Notes: generated from the sequence alone by a model not told the origin. Shown: positions 1 through 5,160, counted from the first letter of the stretch. The stretch is DNA of 5,490 nt from CAYMJV01 sp964390545 (GCA_964390545.1 CAYMJV010000120.1:1-5490), one strand, 5' to 3'. Program-made: numbers and translations.

Positions 1-890
1 GGTGCCCAACCGAAAAGTTTCTGAGCCAATCGTGTGTCAGCAAGAAGCTGCATCACCTCACTCTTCTCAGGCCTGAACCTACGATCTTCGATCTCAACCT
101 TCCCGCCCTTTCCGATCAACTCGACAATCTTTTTAGCCAACTCCCCAATGGAGAGGTCCCTCCCCGTTCCGATGTTGACAACCTTTCCGATCGCCTCGCT
201 GCATTTTCCTATTTCGATGAAACCTTGAACCGTGTCTTTCACGAAGAGAAAATCTCTCCGAGGTTTAACATTTCCCAACAGGATTTTTTGATTCCCGATG
301 ACCTGGGAAATGATCGTGGGAATGATGGCACGGAGAGACTGACGGGGGCCAAAGGTATTAAAAGGGCGAAGGATGGCAATGGGAAGGTTGAAGGAAAGAT
401 AATAACTCTCTGCCAACTTGTCCGCTGCAATTTTGCTGGCCGCATAAGGGGATTGAGCCTGGAGAGGGTGTTTCTCGTCAATGGGAGTATATTGTGCCGT
501 CCCATAGACTTCGCTCGTGGAGGTATGTATGATTCTCTCTAATCCTTCGTTATCCAAACATGCATTGAGTAGGTGTGCGGAGCCAACGACATTGGCCTGA
601 ACAAAGTCAAATGGATGAACATACGAATAAGGAATGGCAATCAATGCTCCCAGGTGGAAGATTTTGGCACATCCTCTCACGGCCTTTCTCACGCCATTGG
701 GATCCATAAGATCACCGGGGATCACCTCAATTTGACTTTGAATTTCCTTCGGCAAATATTCTAAGAGACCTCTTTCATCCCTTGAATTATATCGGATGAA
801 CGCCCTTACGTCTTCCCCCATTCTCACCAATTCTTCACAGAGCTGGCTTCCGATAAAACCCCCTGCACCTGTCACAAGAACCTTGCTCAT
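1..890 (-). CDS. legB: NAD-dependent sugar-nucleotide 4,6-dehydratase, LegB-like (SDR family), 3' end cut by window
   Basis: Extended short-chain dehydratase that would oxidise C4 of a nucleotide sugar and eliminate water to give a 4-keto-6-deoxy product, acting in the cytoplasm. Seen: ATG at 890 preceded by GAGG about seven bases upstream; 296 full codons are readable before base 1 and no stop is reached. The N-terminal Rossmann motif GAGGFIG is at residues 8-14, Thr125-Ser126-Glu127 occur in TSTSEVYG, and YAASK supplies catalytic Tyr149 and Lys153. RPFNTFGPRQS (175-185), RRDFLFV (211-217) and RPEKSEV (273-279) match what I recall of the LegB group (UDP- or GDP-GlcNAc 4,6-dehydratases of legionaminic-type sugar synthesis). 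The Thr-Ser-Glu triad also resembles GDP-mannose 4,6-dehydratase, so the substrate is uncertain. The family is about 320-340 residues, so perhaps 30 residues are missing. The dehydratase fold is secure; the LegB subgroup is inferred. Confidence 0.88.
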   Translation of the reverse strand, partial: MSKVLVTGAGGFIGSQLCEELVRMGEDVRAFIRYNSRDERGLLEYLPKEIQSQIEVIPGDLMDPNGVRKAVRGCAKIFHLGALIAIPYSYVHPFDFVQANVVGSAHLLNACLDNEGLERIIHTSTSEVYGTAQYTPIDEKHPLQAQSPYAASKIAADKLAESYYLSFNLPIAILRPFNTFGPRQSLRAIIPTIISQVIGNQKILLGNVKPRRDFLFVKDTVQGFIEIGKCSEAIGKVVNIGTGRDLSIGELAKKIVELIGKGGKVEIEDRRFRPEKSEVMQLLADTRLAQKLFGWA

Positions 891-908
891 AGTGAACCTC
901 GTTTTTCT

Positions 909-926
909 AAATGATTGGGATCATTT
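909..926. repeat. small perfect hairpin just upstream of the dehydratase gene
   Basis: AAATGAT (909-915) and ATCATTT (920-926) are a perfect 7-bp inverted repeat with a 4-base loop, ending about 18 bases upstream of the dehydratase ATG and just outside its GAGG ribosome site. No T-run follows on either strand, so it does not look like an intrinsic terminator. It could be an operator-like site, an mRNA structure near the ribosome site, or chance in AT-rich DNA. Confidence 0.4.
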
Positions 927-939
927 CCTTCAACTCTTT

Positions 940-1005
940 CAAATTCCAAATCCCAAATTACAAATTACAAATAAATTCCAATCTCCAATTTCCAAATGAC
1001 CAAAA
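940..1005. repeat. left AT-rich repeat flank of the four-helix-bundle cassette
   Basis: This stretch is built of CAAAT-type words (CCAAATC, CAAATTA, CAAATAAATT, CCAAATGACC). CAAATAAATTCCAAT (968-982) and AATGACCAAAA (995-1005) reappear inverted at 1362-1384, with about 12 extra bases between the two blocks on this side. The stop codon of the adjacent ORF (1006-1008) abuts the inner edge of this arm. Read with the right arm, this looks like the terminal inverted repeat of a small inserted unit. The outer boundary is not sharp and I cannot identify a target duplication. Confidence 0.6.
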
Positions 1006-1371
1006 CTATTCTGATTTCAAAAGAATAGAAGAAAATATCTTTTTTAACTCTAAAGCTTCCTCAAGAAGTTTCCTCCCCTCATGTTTGTATTTTTCATCAT
1101 TTGTCTCGATGATTAATCTTAGCCAGTAGGCTGATTCTTTTGCTTCTTTCCGGCATATCTTTATTCTCATTATGAAATCTTTCTTACTTAACGATTCGTT
1201 GGCTTCAATATAATTGGAGCCAACTGAGCCTGAAGATCCTATAACTTGTTCGATATATTCTAAGTTTGAGATATTTCTTGGCAATTGTCTTACATAAAGA
1301 GCAGTATTTTTAGCAAAATGGAATGTCCTTTCTTCTAGGTCATATTGTTTGGTATTTTGGATTTTGGTCAT
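1006..1371 (-). CDS. four-helix-bundle protein, S23 / 23S rRNA intervening-sequence (IVS) family
   Basis: 121 residues, a normal length for this family, whose members were first seen inside 23S rRNA intervening sequences and are also common as stand-alone ORFs of unknown function; Avd proteins of diversity-generating retroelements are structurally similar. Seen: YDLEERTFHFA at 10-20, SSGSVGSNYIEANES at 46-60, then KKDFIMRIKICRKEAKESAY (63-82), which I recall as strongly conserved among stand-alone members; the rest is charged, helical and lacks cysteine clusters or membrane segments. The ATG at 1371 and the first codons (MTKIQN) fall in the right inverted repeat, and no Shine-Dalgarno sequence is visible, so translation may be weak. 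A start nearer Tyr10 is possible, but no other ATG precedes the conserved block. The ORF interrupts the glycan operon between nucleotidyltransferase and dehydratase and is more AT-rich than both, suggesting insertion. No role in glycan synthesis is implied. Confidence 0.85.
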   Translation of the reverse strand: MTKIQNTKQYDLEERTFHFAKNTALYVRQLPRNISNLEYIEQVIGSSGSVGSNYIEANESLSKKDFIMRIKICRKEAKESAYWLRLIIETNDEKYKHEGRKLLEEALELKKIFSSILLKSE

Positions 1372-1412
1372 TGTAATTTATTTGAGATTTGGTGCTTGTT
1401 ATTTGGTGCTTA
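1362..1412. repeat. right AT-rich repeat flank of the four-helix-bundle cassette
   Basis: On the minus strand 1384-1362 reads CAAATAAATTACAAT directly followed by GACCAAAA, the inverted counterpart of blocks at 968-982 and 995-1005. Outside it are two more CACCAAAT-type words (about 1385-1412). The ATG of the four-helix-bundle ORF (1369-1371) lies inside this arm, so repeat DNA supplies the translation start. The flank ends just before the stop codon of the nucleotidyltransferase gene (1418-1420). Confidence 0.6.
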
Positions 1413-1417
1413 TTCCA

Positions 1418-2128
1418 CTATTCATATAACAATTTTTTCCTCATCTTCTGAAACATCCTCTGGGCCTCTCCGTAATCTTCGTGTCTCCCAATATCCAGCC
1501 AGAAGTCATTGCTGGGATAGCAGAAGACCTTTTCCCCTTTTCTGAGAAGTTTTTGAATCAATTCCGGGAAATCCAGGTAGCCCCCCGTTGGAACCCATTT
1601 CAAGACTTTTTTCTCAAAAATATAGACTCCCATGCTGACGGAGTATGACAGTGTGGGTTTTTCAGTATATTGAGTCAATCGGTGCCCCTGGCTGAGCTCC
1701 ATCACCCCTAACTCCAATTGGATTCTTTTCTGATTCATCGCAATCGTGACCACCCCCCTTTGTCGGCGGTGATATTGGATTAATTTTTGATAATTGAGAG
1801 TGGTTAGAACATCTCCATTCATCACCAGGAATGTTTCCGGAAGGTCGGAAATGAGAGAGAGTGGCCCGGCAGTTCCCAGGGGTTTTTCCTCTCTAGAATA
1901 GGAGATACCAACTCCGTAGCGGCTTCCATCCCCAAAGTACGCTGAGAGAAGAGGTTCTGATTCTTGACTCACCGTGAAGATCAGTTCCTCAATATGAAAA
2001 TGGGCTAACTGCTTGACGATGACTTCAAGGATGGGCATTCCATCGACGGGCATCAAAGGTTTAGGAAAAACCGTCGTATAAGGAGCAAGCCTTGTTCCTT
2101 TTCCACCAGCCAATATAATTGCTTTCAT
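1418..2128 (-). CDS. sugar-1-phosphate nucleotidyltransferase (NTP_transferase family)
   Basis: Cytoplasmic enzyme expected to join a sugar-1-phosphate to an NTP, giving an NDP-sugar and pyrophosphate for glycan assembly. The 236 residues match the single-domain form of the family. Seen: the nucleotide-binding signature LAGGKGTRL (6-14) with FPKPLMPV (21-28); EKPLGTAGPL (81-90), base and sugar contacts; NGD (104-106), metal-binding Asp106; EKP (156-158); and WLDIG (210-214), whose Asp212 is the usual second metal ligand. No C-terminal hexapeptide-repeat or CBS domain is present. The ATG at 2128 is preceded by AGGGGAG at good spacing, and MKAIILAGG is the canonical N terminus. It resembles mannose-1-phosphate guanylyltransferase-like and HddC/RfbA-like enzymes; the sugar and base used cannot be read from sequence. 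It lies between a glycosyltransferase and a LegB-like dehydratase, and its product may feed that dehydratase. Confidence 0.92.
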   Translation of the reverse strand: MKAIILAGGKGTRLAPYTTVFPKPLMPVDGMPILEVIVKQLAHFHIEELIFTVSQESEPLLSAYFGDGSRYGVGISYSREEKPLGTAGPLSLISDLPETFLVMNGDVLTTLNYQKLIQYHRRQRGVVTIAMNQKRIQLELGVMELSQGHRLTQYTEKPTLSYSVSMGVYIFEKKVLKWVPTGGYLDFPELIQKLLRKGEKVFCYPSNDFWLDIGRHEDYGEAQRMFQKMRKKLLYE

Positions 2129-2133
2129 TCATT

Positions 2134-2140
2134 CTCCCCT
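2134..2140 (-). promoter_or_regulatory. Shine-Dalgarno site of the nucleotidyltransferase gene
   Basis: The minus strand reads AGGGGAG, five bases before the ATG at 2128. An overlapping ATG at 2132 is out of frame and stops immediately, so 2128 is the start. The site lies just beyond the palindrome at 2149-2238, leaving it free of the predicted hairpin. Confidence 0.6.
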
Positions 2141-2148
2141 AATCTTGA

Positions 2149-2238
2149 AATCCCCCTTCATCCCCCTCGGTTTCGAGTGTCGGTACGACAGTCGTTCCGA
2201 CTCGTACCGACTTTTCTAAAGGGGGAAAGAAGGGGATT
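2149..2238. repeat. nested palindromic repeat between glycosyltransferase and nucleotidyltransferase genes
   Basis: The outer arms are AATCCCCCTTCATCCCCCT (2149-2167) and the imperfect inverse in 2218-2238 (AAAGGGGGAAAGAAGGGGATT). The inner arms GTCGGTACGA (2179-2188) and TCGTACCGAC (2202-2211) are a perfect 10-bp inverted repeat around a 13-base loop. The element fills most of the gap, and its edge overlaps the stop codon of the upstream glycosyltransferase (2237-2239). The outer arms resemble the palindrome inside that same gene at 2859-2903, so both look like members of one dispersed family. In RNA it would form a long hairpin that might protect or separate the two messages. There is no T-run, so a classical terminator is not supported. 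Confidence 0.75.
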
Positions 2239-3466
2239 AAACATAATCCGCCAAAAATCTCTCCACACTCGTTTCGATGTCGAAGAGTCGTTTTAGTTCC
2301 GCTCTTTTTTCATTTCCTCTGATCATGGGAGGATTTCCATTCGGATCATGATCTGGTAGCTCCGCTCTTCTTCTCATCATCTCTTTTAAAGCCTTGGGAT
2401 CCTCCGGCGGAACCACCCAGGCCACTTCGTACTGACGGCCCAACATCCCCATATCCCCTACATCGGTGACAATTAAATCTTTGTTAAAATTCAGTGCCTC
2501 AGAAAAGACGAGCGGAATGGATTCAGAACGGGACGGGATAACCACACAATGAGAGGAGGTATAGAGAGAAGCTAAAGCCTTATCATCAACGTTTCCCTTA
2601 AGGGTGACCCATTTCTCGAGCCTTTTTCGATGGATGAAACTCCTCACCCACTCCTCCAGGTTTCCTTTGCCCACAATGGTAAGATGGACATTCAATTCAT
2701 CTTCTGAAAGCATGGCCATGGATTGCAACAGGAGATCGATCCCTTTGACTTTCTCTAATCTTCCTACGAACAGGAAACGAAAAGGTCTTTCGGGTTCATC
2801 GGGTTTGTTGGGTTCATTGGGTTTATCGGGTTTGTTGAGTCTATTGAGTTCCTTGGGTAATCCCCCCCAACCCCCCTTTATTAAAGGGGGGAGAGGGGGG
2901 ATTTTGCGTGTGGTCGCCAAGAAATAGCATTTCCTTCCAAATCGTTCTTCCACTCTCTTCGTGAGGTCAAAGCCATCGGCAAAAACACCCGTAGCCCCCT
3001 GGATAATTCTCTTCATCGTGGGATAGAGAAAAGGATTCCTTCCGTATCGGTAAATGTCCGACCCGAGTGCCCAAACCGAGTACGGAACACGCGTTTCTTG
3101 ATGAACATAATTCGCAAAATAACCGCTGGGAAGGACCCAGAGCGCAAGGCATGCATCGATTCTATTCTCTCTGATGAAAGGAAGAACCGCTTTCCTTCCG
3201 CTGTAAATTAAATTTGCAATCCGAAAGCCGTCCAGGGGGTTCAGGGGATTTAGCTGAACAAGGGGTTTCTTTGAGGTCAACCAAGGAAACCATTCAATCT
3301 CAATTCCTTCCAAGACATTCTCTTTCACTTCCTTCCGATTCTGCGTAAAGAGAAAGACTTGGTGGCCTCGTTTCTTCAATCCCTTAATGAAATCGATCAG
3401 GAAAGGGGCCTGCACTACATCATTGGGATGAGATGGAAAAGAAGAAGTAATGATGCAAATTTTCAT
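2237..3466 (-). CDS. glycosyltransferase family 4-type (GT-B fold) with repeat-derived linker insertion
   Basis: Predicted cytoplasmic glycosyltransferase moving a sugar from a nucleotide donor onto a growing surface glycan; 409 residues. Seen: N-terminal Rossmann half starting MKICIITSSFPSHPNDVVQAP with GLKKRGHQVFLFT (29-41) and GSDIYRYGRNP (135-145); second half with FLFVGRLEKVKGIDLLLQ (231-248), LTIVGKG (262-268), and SRSESIPLVFSEAL (312-325), giving the EX7E pair Glu315 and Glu323 of GT4 enzymes. Between the halves, residues about 189-228 are low-complexity: IPPLPPLIKGGWGG, then a proline-every-third-residue tract. These are encoded by repeats at 2859-2903 and 2790-2861. The frame runs open to an ATG at 3550, but 3466 is chosen because homology begins there and the extra 28 codons translate a repeat. 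No strong ribosome site is visible before 3466. No signal peptide or membrane segment. Donor and acceptor are unknown. Confidence 0.9.
   Translation of the reverse strand: MKICIITSSFPSHPNDVVQAPFLIDFIKGLKKRGHQVFLFTQNRKEVKENVLEGIEIEWFPWLTSKKPLVQLNPLNPLDGFRIANLIYSGRKAVLPFIRENRIDACLALWVLPSGYFANYVHQETRVPYSVWALGSDIYRYGRNPFLYPTMKRIIQGATGVFADGFDLTKRVEERFGRKCYFLATTRKIPPLPPLIKGGWGGLPKELNRLNKPDKPNEPNKPDEPERPFRFLFVGRLEKVKGIDLLLQSMAMLSEDELNVHLTIVGKGNLEEWVRSFIHRKRLEKWVTLKGNVDDKALASLYTSSHCVVIPSRSESIPLVFSEALNFNKDLIVTDVGDMGMLGRQYEVAWVVPPEDPKALKEMMRRRAELPDHDPNGNPPMIRGNEKRAELKRLFDIETSVERFLADYV
2294..2369. repeat. short direct repeat inside glycosyltransferase 3' end
   Basis: TAGTTCCGCTCTT (2294-2306) and TAGCTCCGCTCTT (2357-2369) match at 12 of 13 positions and lie exactly 63 bp (21 codons) apart in the same frame, giving RAEL twice in the protein (residues 367-370 and 388-391). 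Similarity fades just beyond. This could be an old tandem duplication that lengthened the C-terminal helical region, or chance. Confidence 0.35.
2790..2861. repeat. 9-bp tandem repeat (8 imperfect units) in glycosyltransferase coding sequence
   Basis: Eight consecutive 9-base units of consensus TYGGGTTYR on the plus strand: TCGGGTTCA, TCGGGTTTG, TTGGGTTCA, TTGGGTTTA, TCGGGTTTG, TTGAGTCTA, TTGAGTTCC, TTGGGTAAT. On the coding strand they give a three-residue rhythm, NKP, DKP, NEP, NKP, DEP, which is hydrophilic and probably disordered. Because the unit is three codons, copy-number change would alter linker length without a frameshift. The units nearest the palindrome (2835-2861) are most diverged, and the last overlaps the palindrome edge. 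Confidence 0.85.
2859..2903. repeat. 45-bp palindromic repeat inserted in frame in a glycosyltransferase gene
   Basis: Two 22-base arms (2859-2880 and 2882-2903) around a single T match at 19 of 22 positions; the ends are AATCCCCCC and GGGGGGATT and the centre is CCTTTATTAAAGG. The length of 45 bases is 15 codons, so the reading frame is preserved. It is translated as IPPLPPLIKGGWGG, a peptide I recall from many unrelated bacterial ORFs where this repeat family has entered genes. The opposite strand is open here too, encoding a similar PPQPPFIKGGRGG peptide. Related arms occur at 2149-2238. Confidence 0.85.
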
Positions 3467-3471
3467 TTTAC

Positions 3472-3549
3472 GGTGATAGCTACCAGTGATAGTGACGGTG
3501 AATAAAATCTTTCCCTTGATTTTGCTATCACTATCACCATCACCGATCA
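3472..3549. repeat. GTGATAG-type inverted repeat between the two glycosyltransferase genes
   Basis: GTGATAGTGA (3486-3495) and TCACTATCAC (3528-3537) form a perfect 10-bp inverted repeat. Inside it, AAAATC (3504-3509) pairs with GATTTT (3518-3523) around an 8-base loop. A further GGTGATAG at 3472-3479 can pair with CTATCACC at 3531-3538, so alternative stems exist. The element fills nearly all of the gap between the upstream stop codon (3556-3558) and the chosen start (3466), and it happens to be open in the downstream gene's frame. No T-run marks it as a terminator. Confidence 0.7.
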
Positions 3550-3555
3550 CTAAGC

Positions 3556-4503
3556 TTATTTCAGCTCCTTATTATATTCCATATCAAACCACATGGCGAA
3601 AAAGAGAGACTGGAGGCCTGATATGGTGAAAAGAGCCGAAAACAGGGCACTGGTGGCCGCAACGGTTCCTATCATCAGCCTATAAATGAGCAGGTACAGA
3701 CCAAATCCAACCCCAATCGGGGTGAGGATAAAGCCCAAGAGGTAGAAGAGGACTAAAGGATGAAAGTCACGGATAATGTATTTCTCCTTAATTCTCCACA
3801 GAAAAAGTCTGAAGAGCAAGAAGGAGAGGGTAAAAACAACGGTGTAGATTTTAATGCCTGAGCGCTCCCCTATTCCGTAGATGGGGTTGACAGGCACATC
3901 CCTCACCTTAAATTGGTAAACGTTCAGTCTCACCAAAAAATCATTGGGCATTCCATACCGCCTGTAGATGTGATCCAAGTCGATCGTCTCGAGCACCTTC
4001 AGGCTTGCTGCCCCATAACCCGATTGGGAATCCGCCACATGCCAGTATCCAGAAGCGATCTTTGTCAAAAAGGAAAGGACCGCATTTCCAAGATAGCGTG
4101 TTCTCGGAATAATCTCCCAGGCCCTCCCGGTAAAGAGACGATTCCCTTTGGCATAGTCCACTTCTCCTTCGACCACGGGGTCCAATAATTTAGGCAGATC
4201 TTGGGGGTCCATCTGGGCATCCCCTGCCATCACTACGCCGATATCCTTTCCTTGATCGCGAACCCATTGATACCCCGTAGCAATCGCTCCCCCTACCCCT
4301 TCGTTCTTTTCATGGCGAATATAAATGAGGCGTGCTTCCTTCTTCTGACAGGCTTTGACGATCTCTTCTGTCTGATCCCGGCTTGCATCATCGATCACAA
4401 CGATGTGGTCGACAAAGGCCGGGATGGTCTCAATCACTTTCCCAATCAACTTCTCCTCATTATAAGCAGGAATGATAACGGCGATGGTTTTCCCTCTATA
4501 CAT
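3556..4503 (-). CDS. family 2 glycosyltransferase with C-terminal membrane segments (polyprenyl-phosphate glycosyltransferase type)
   Basis: GT-A fold enzyme of the dolichyl-phosphate mannose synthase / polyprenyl-phosphate glycosyltransferase type, expected to move a sugar from an NDP-sugar to a lipid carrier on the cytoplasmic face of the inner membrane. The 315 residues fit the form with a membrane tail. Seen: IIPAYNEE (10-17), VVIDDASRDQT (35-45) with the Asp38-Asp39 pair, NEGVGGAIATGY (67-78), the metal-binding motif GDAQMDP (94-100) containing the DXD-like Asp95-Ala-Gln, and DSQSGYGA (158-165). Hydrophobic stretches at about 219-236, 248-274 and 277-305 predict two or three membrane spans. 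The ATG at 4503 lies close behind a GGGAA ribosome site and begins right before the conserved N-terminal strand. It is the first glycan gene after a 420-bp gap with a likely promoter, so it probably heads the operon. The sugar is not identifiable. Confidence 0.92.
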   Translation of the reverse strand: MYRGKTIAVIIPAYNEEKLIGKVIETIPAFVDHIVVIDDASRDQTEEIVKACQKKEARLIYIRHEKNEGVGGAIATGYQWVRDQGKDIGVVMAGDAQMDPQDLPKLLDPVVEGEVDYAKGNRLFTGRAWEIIPRTRYLGNAVLSFLTKIASGYWHVADSQSGYGAASLKVLETIDLDHIYRRYGMPNDFLVRLNVYQFKVRDVPVNPIYGIGERSGIKIYTVVFTLSFLLFRLFLWRIKEKYIIRDFHPLVLFYLLGFILTPIGVGFGLYLLIYRLMIGTVAATSALFSALFTISGLQSLFFAMWFDMEYNKELK

Positions 4504-4924
4504 AAGTTCCCGTCCTCGGCATTGAAATTATGGATTCGGAGTAACTCTTCATTCGGCGCTACTGTTGAAATATCACAGAGATGGAAAGCTGTCAATTCTA
4601 TATGAGTAACAAAGCATTACAAAAATACCGACCCATCCCCCCTTGCCTTTTAAGCAGGAAAGTATCCTTCATGCTTCTTAAAGCCGGATTGAATATTTAT
4701 AGTTTGAAGATTTCGTTCGTGGGGTTCAATAGAACAACAGGTTAAATTGAATTACAAAAAAATGAATGAAGCGTTGGAGACGGGAGAGACGACTGATATC
4801 GCCCACATCAGCCTCATGCTCTTTTCATCAATCAAATCATCTCTCCCCTTTGAGGGAAGGTGTTGGTGACTGGCTTAGAAATCTTCATTGGTCCTATTTC
4901 CCTATTGCCATTCACTCATCCCCC
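4504..4924. other. intergenic region between biotin carrier gene and glycan operon
   Basis: No convincing gene in 421 bp; plus-strand frames here lack ribosome sites and recognisable protein patterns. It holds a likely minus-strand promoter (4567-4595), an imperfect hairpin at about 4647-4683 (CTTTTAAGC and GCTTCTTAAAG arms with AGGA and TCCT inside), and a stretch at about 4841-4880 (CTCTCCCCTTTGAGGGAAGG and following GT-rich bases) that resembles a common dispersed CTCTCCC...GAGGGAGAGGG repeat in degenerate form. No hairpin followed by a T-run marks a clear terminator for the biotin carrier gene. Confidence 0.5.
4567..4595 (-). promoter_or_regulatory. candidate sigma70-type promoter for the glycan operon
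   Basis: On the minus strand a perfect TTGACA -35 (4595-4590) is followed after exactly 17 bases by TATTTC (4572-4567), a weak -10. Transcription would begin near 4560, giving a leader of about 57 bases before the family 2 glycosyltransferase ATG. A weaker alternative -10, TATAGA, lies just upstream of this -35. Position and spacing are favourable; the -10 is poor. Confidence 0.45.
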
Positions 4925-5140
4925 TCATTCAATAATCGCAATCGTTGCTTCTGCCTCTACCTCCTGACCCGCCGATACCAAAACTTCTTTGACGACTCCA
5001 CCCACGGGTGCCACGAGCGGCATCTCCATCTTCATTGCTTCCAATACGGCGACTTGGTCATTTTCCTCTACTCGATCCCCGGCTTTCACTGAAACAGACA
5101 CAATTTTCCCCACCATAGGAACGGTAACAGGTGTTGCCAT
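4925..5140 (-). CDS. biotinyl/lipoyl-attachment domain protein (free-standing biotin carboxyl carrier subunit)
   Basis: A 71-residue protein made of a single biotinyl-lipoyl domain. It carries CO2 on biotin between the carboxylase and carboxyltransferase components of an acyl-CoA carboxylase or a decarboxylase. Seen: the biotinylation motif EAMKMEM at 34-40 with Lys37 as the modified residue, VPMVGKIVSVSVKAGDRVEENDQV (7-30) and the symmetric second half APVGGVVKEVLVSAGQEVEAEATI (44-67). EAMKMEM favours biotin over lipoyl attachment. Start choice: the frame is open to an ATG at 5194, but 5140 has a strong AAGGAGGAGG ribosome site and begins MATPVTVPM directly at the domain, while the extra 18 codons are charged repeat-adjacent sequence. 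Classical AccB has a longer N-terminal region, so this resembles the small carriers of acetyl-/propionyl-CoA carboxylase or glutaconyl-/methylmalonyl-CoA decarboxylase systems. Partner subunits are not in the window, so the substrate is unknown. It probably forms its own transcription unit. Confidence 0.93.
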   Translation of the reverse strand: MATPVTVPMVGKIVSVSVKAGDRVEENDQVAVLEAMKMEMPLVAPVGGVVKEVLVSAGQEVEAEATIAIIE

Positions 5141-5145
5141 AAATC

Positions 5146-5159
5146 CCTCCTCCTTCTCA
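5146..5159 (-). promoter_or_regulatory. strong Shine-Dalgarno site that fixes the biotin carrier start
   Basis: The minus strand reads GAGAAGGAGGAGGG followed by ATTT and ATG at 5140. The near-perfect AAGGAGG match decides for this start over the in-frame ATG at 5194, which has no comparable site. Confidence 0.8.
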
Positions 5160-5160
5160 G

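Noticed and set aside
225..542. Plus-strand open frames opposite the dehydratase gene
   Set aside because: They lie wholly antisense to a gene with clear catalytic motifs, lack ribosome sites and show no recognisable protein pattern.
1006..1371. Diversity-generating retroelement accessory protein (Avd)
   Set aside because: Same general fold class, but no reverse transcriptase, template repeat or variable repeat is visible; the sequence fits stand-alone S23/IVS proteins better.
2149..2238. Rho-independent terminator
   Set aside because: The stem is strong, but no T-run follows on the minus strand and the arms match a dispersed repeat; read-through to the nucleotidyltransferase is likely.
2790..2861. 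CRISPR array
   Set aside because: The units are 9 bp, contiguous and without spacers, and are translated in frame; no cas gene is present.
2604..2927. Plus-strand open frame containing a PPQPPFIKGGRGG peptide
   Set aside because: It is the reverse reading of the glycosyltransferase and its embedded palindrome; the rest is serine- and leucine-rich shadow sequence. The opposite-strand openness reflects the palindrome, not a gene.
3467..3550. Extended start of the family 4 glycosyltransferase at 3550
   Set aside because: The added 28 residues translate a hairpin repeat, and the conserved N-terminal strand begins at 3466. It is kept as a finding because no strong ribosome site supports 3466.
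4766..5092. Plus-strand open frame spanning the gap and the biotin carrier gene
   Set aside because: Half of it is antisense to the biotin carrier; no ribosome site and no family resemblance.
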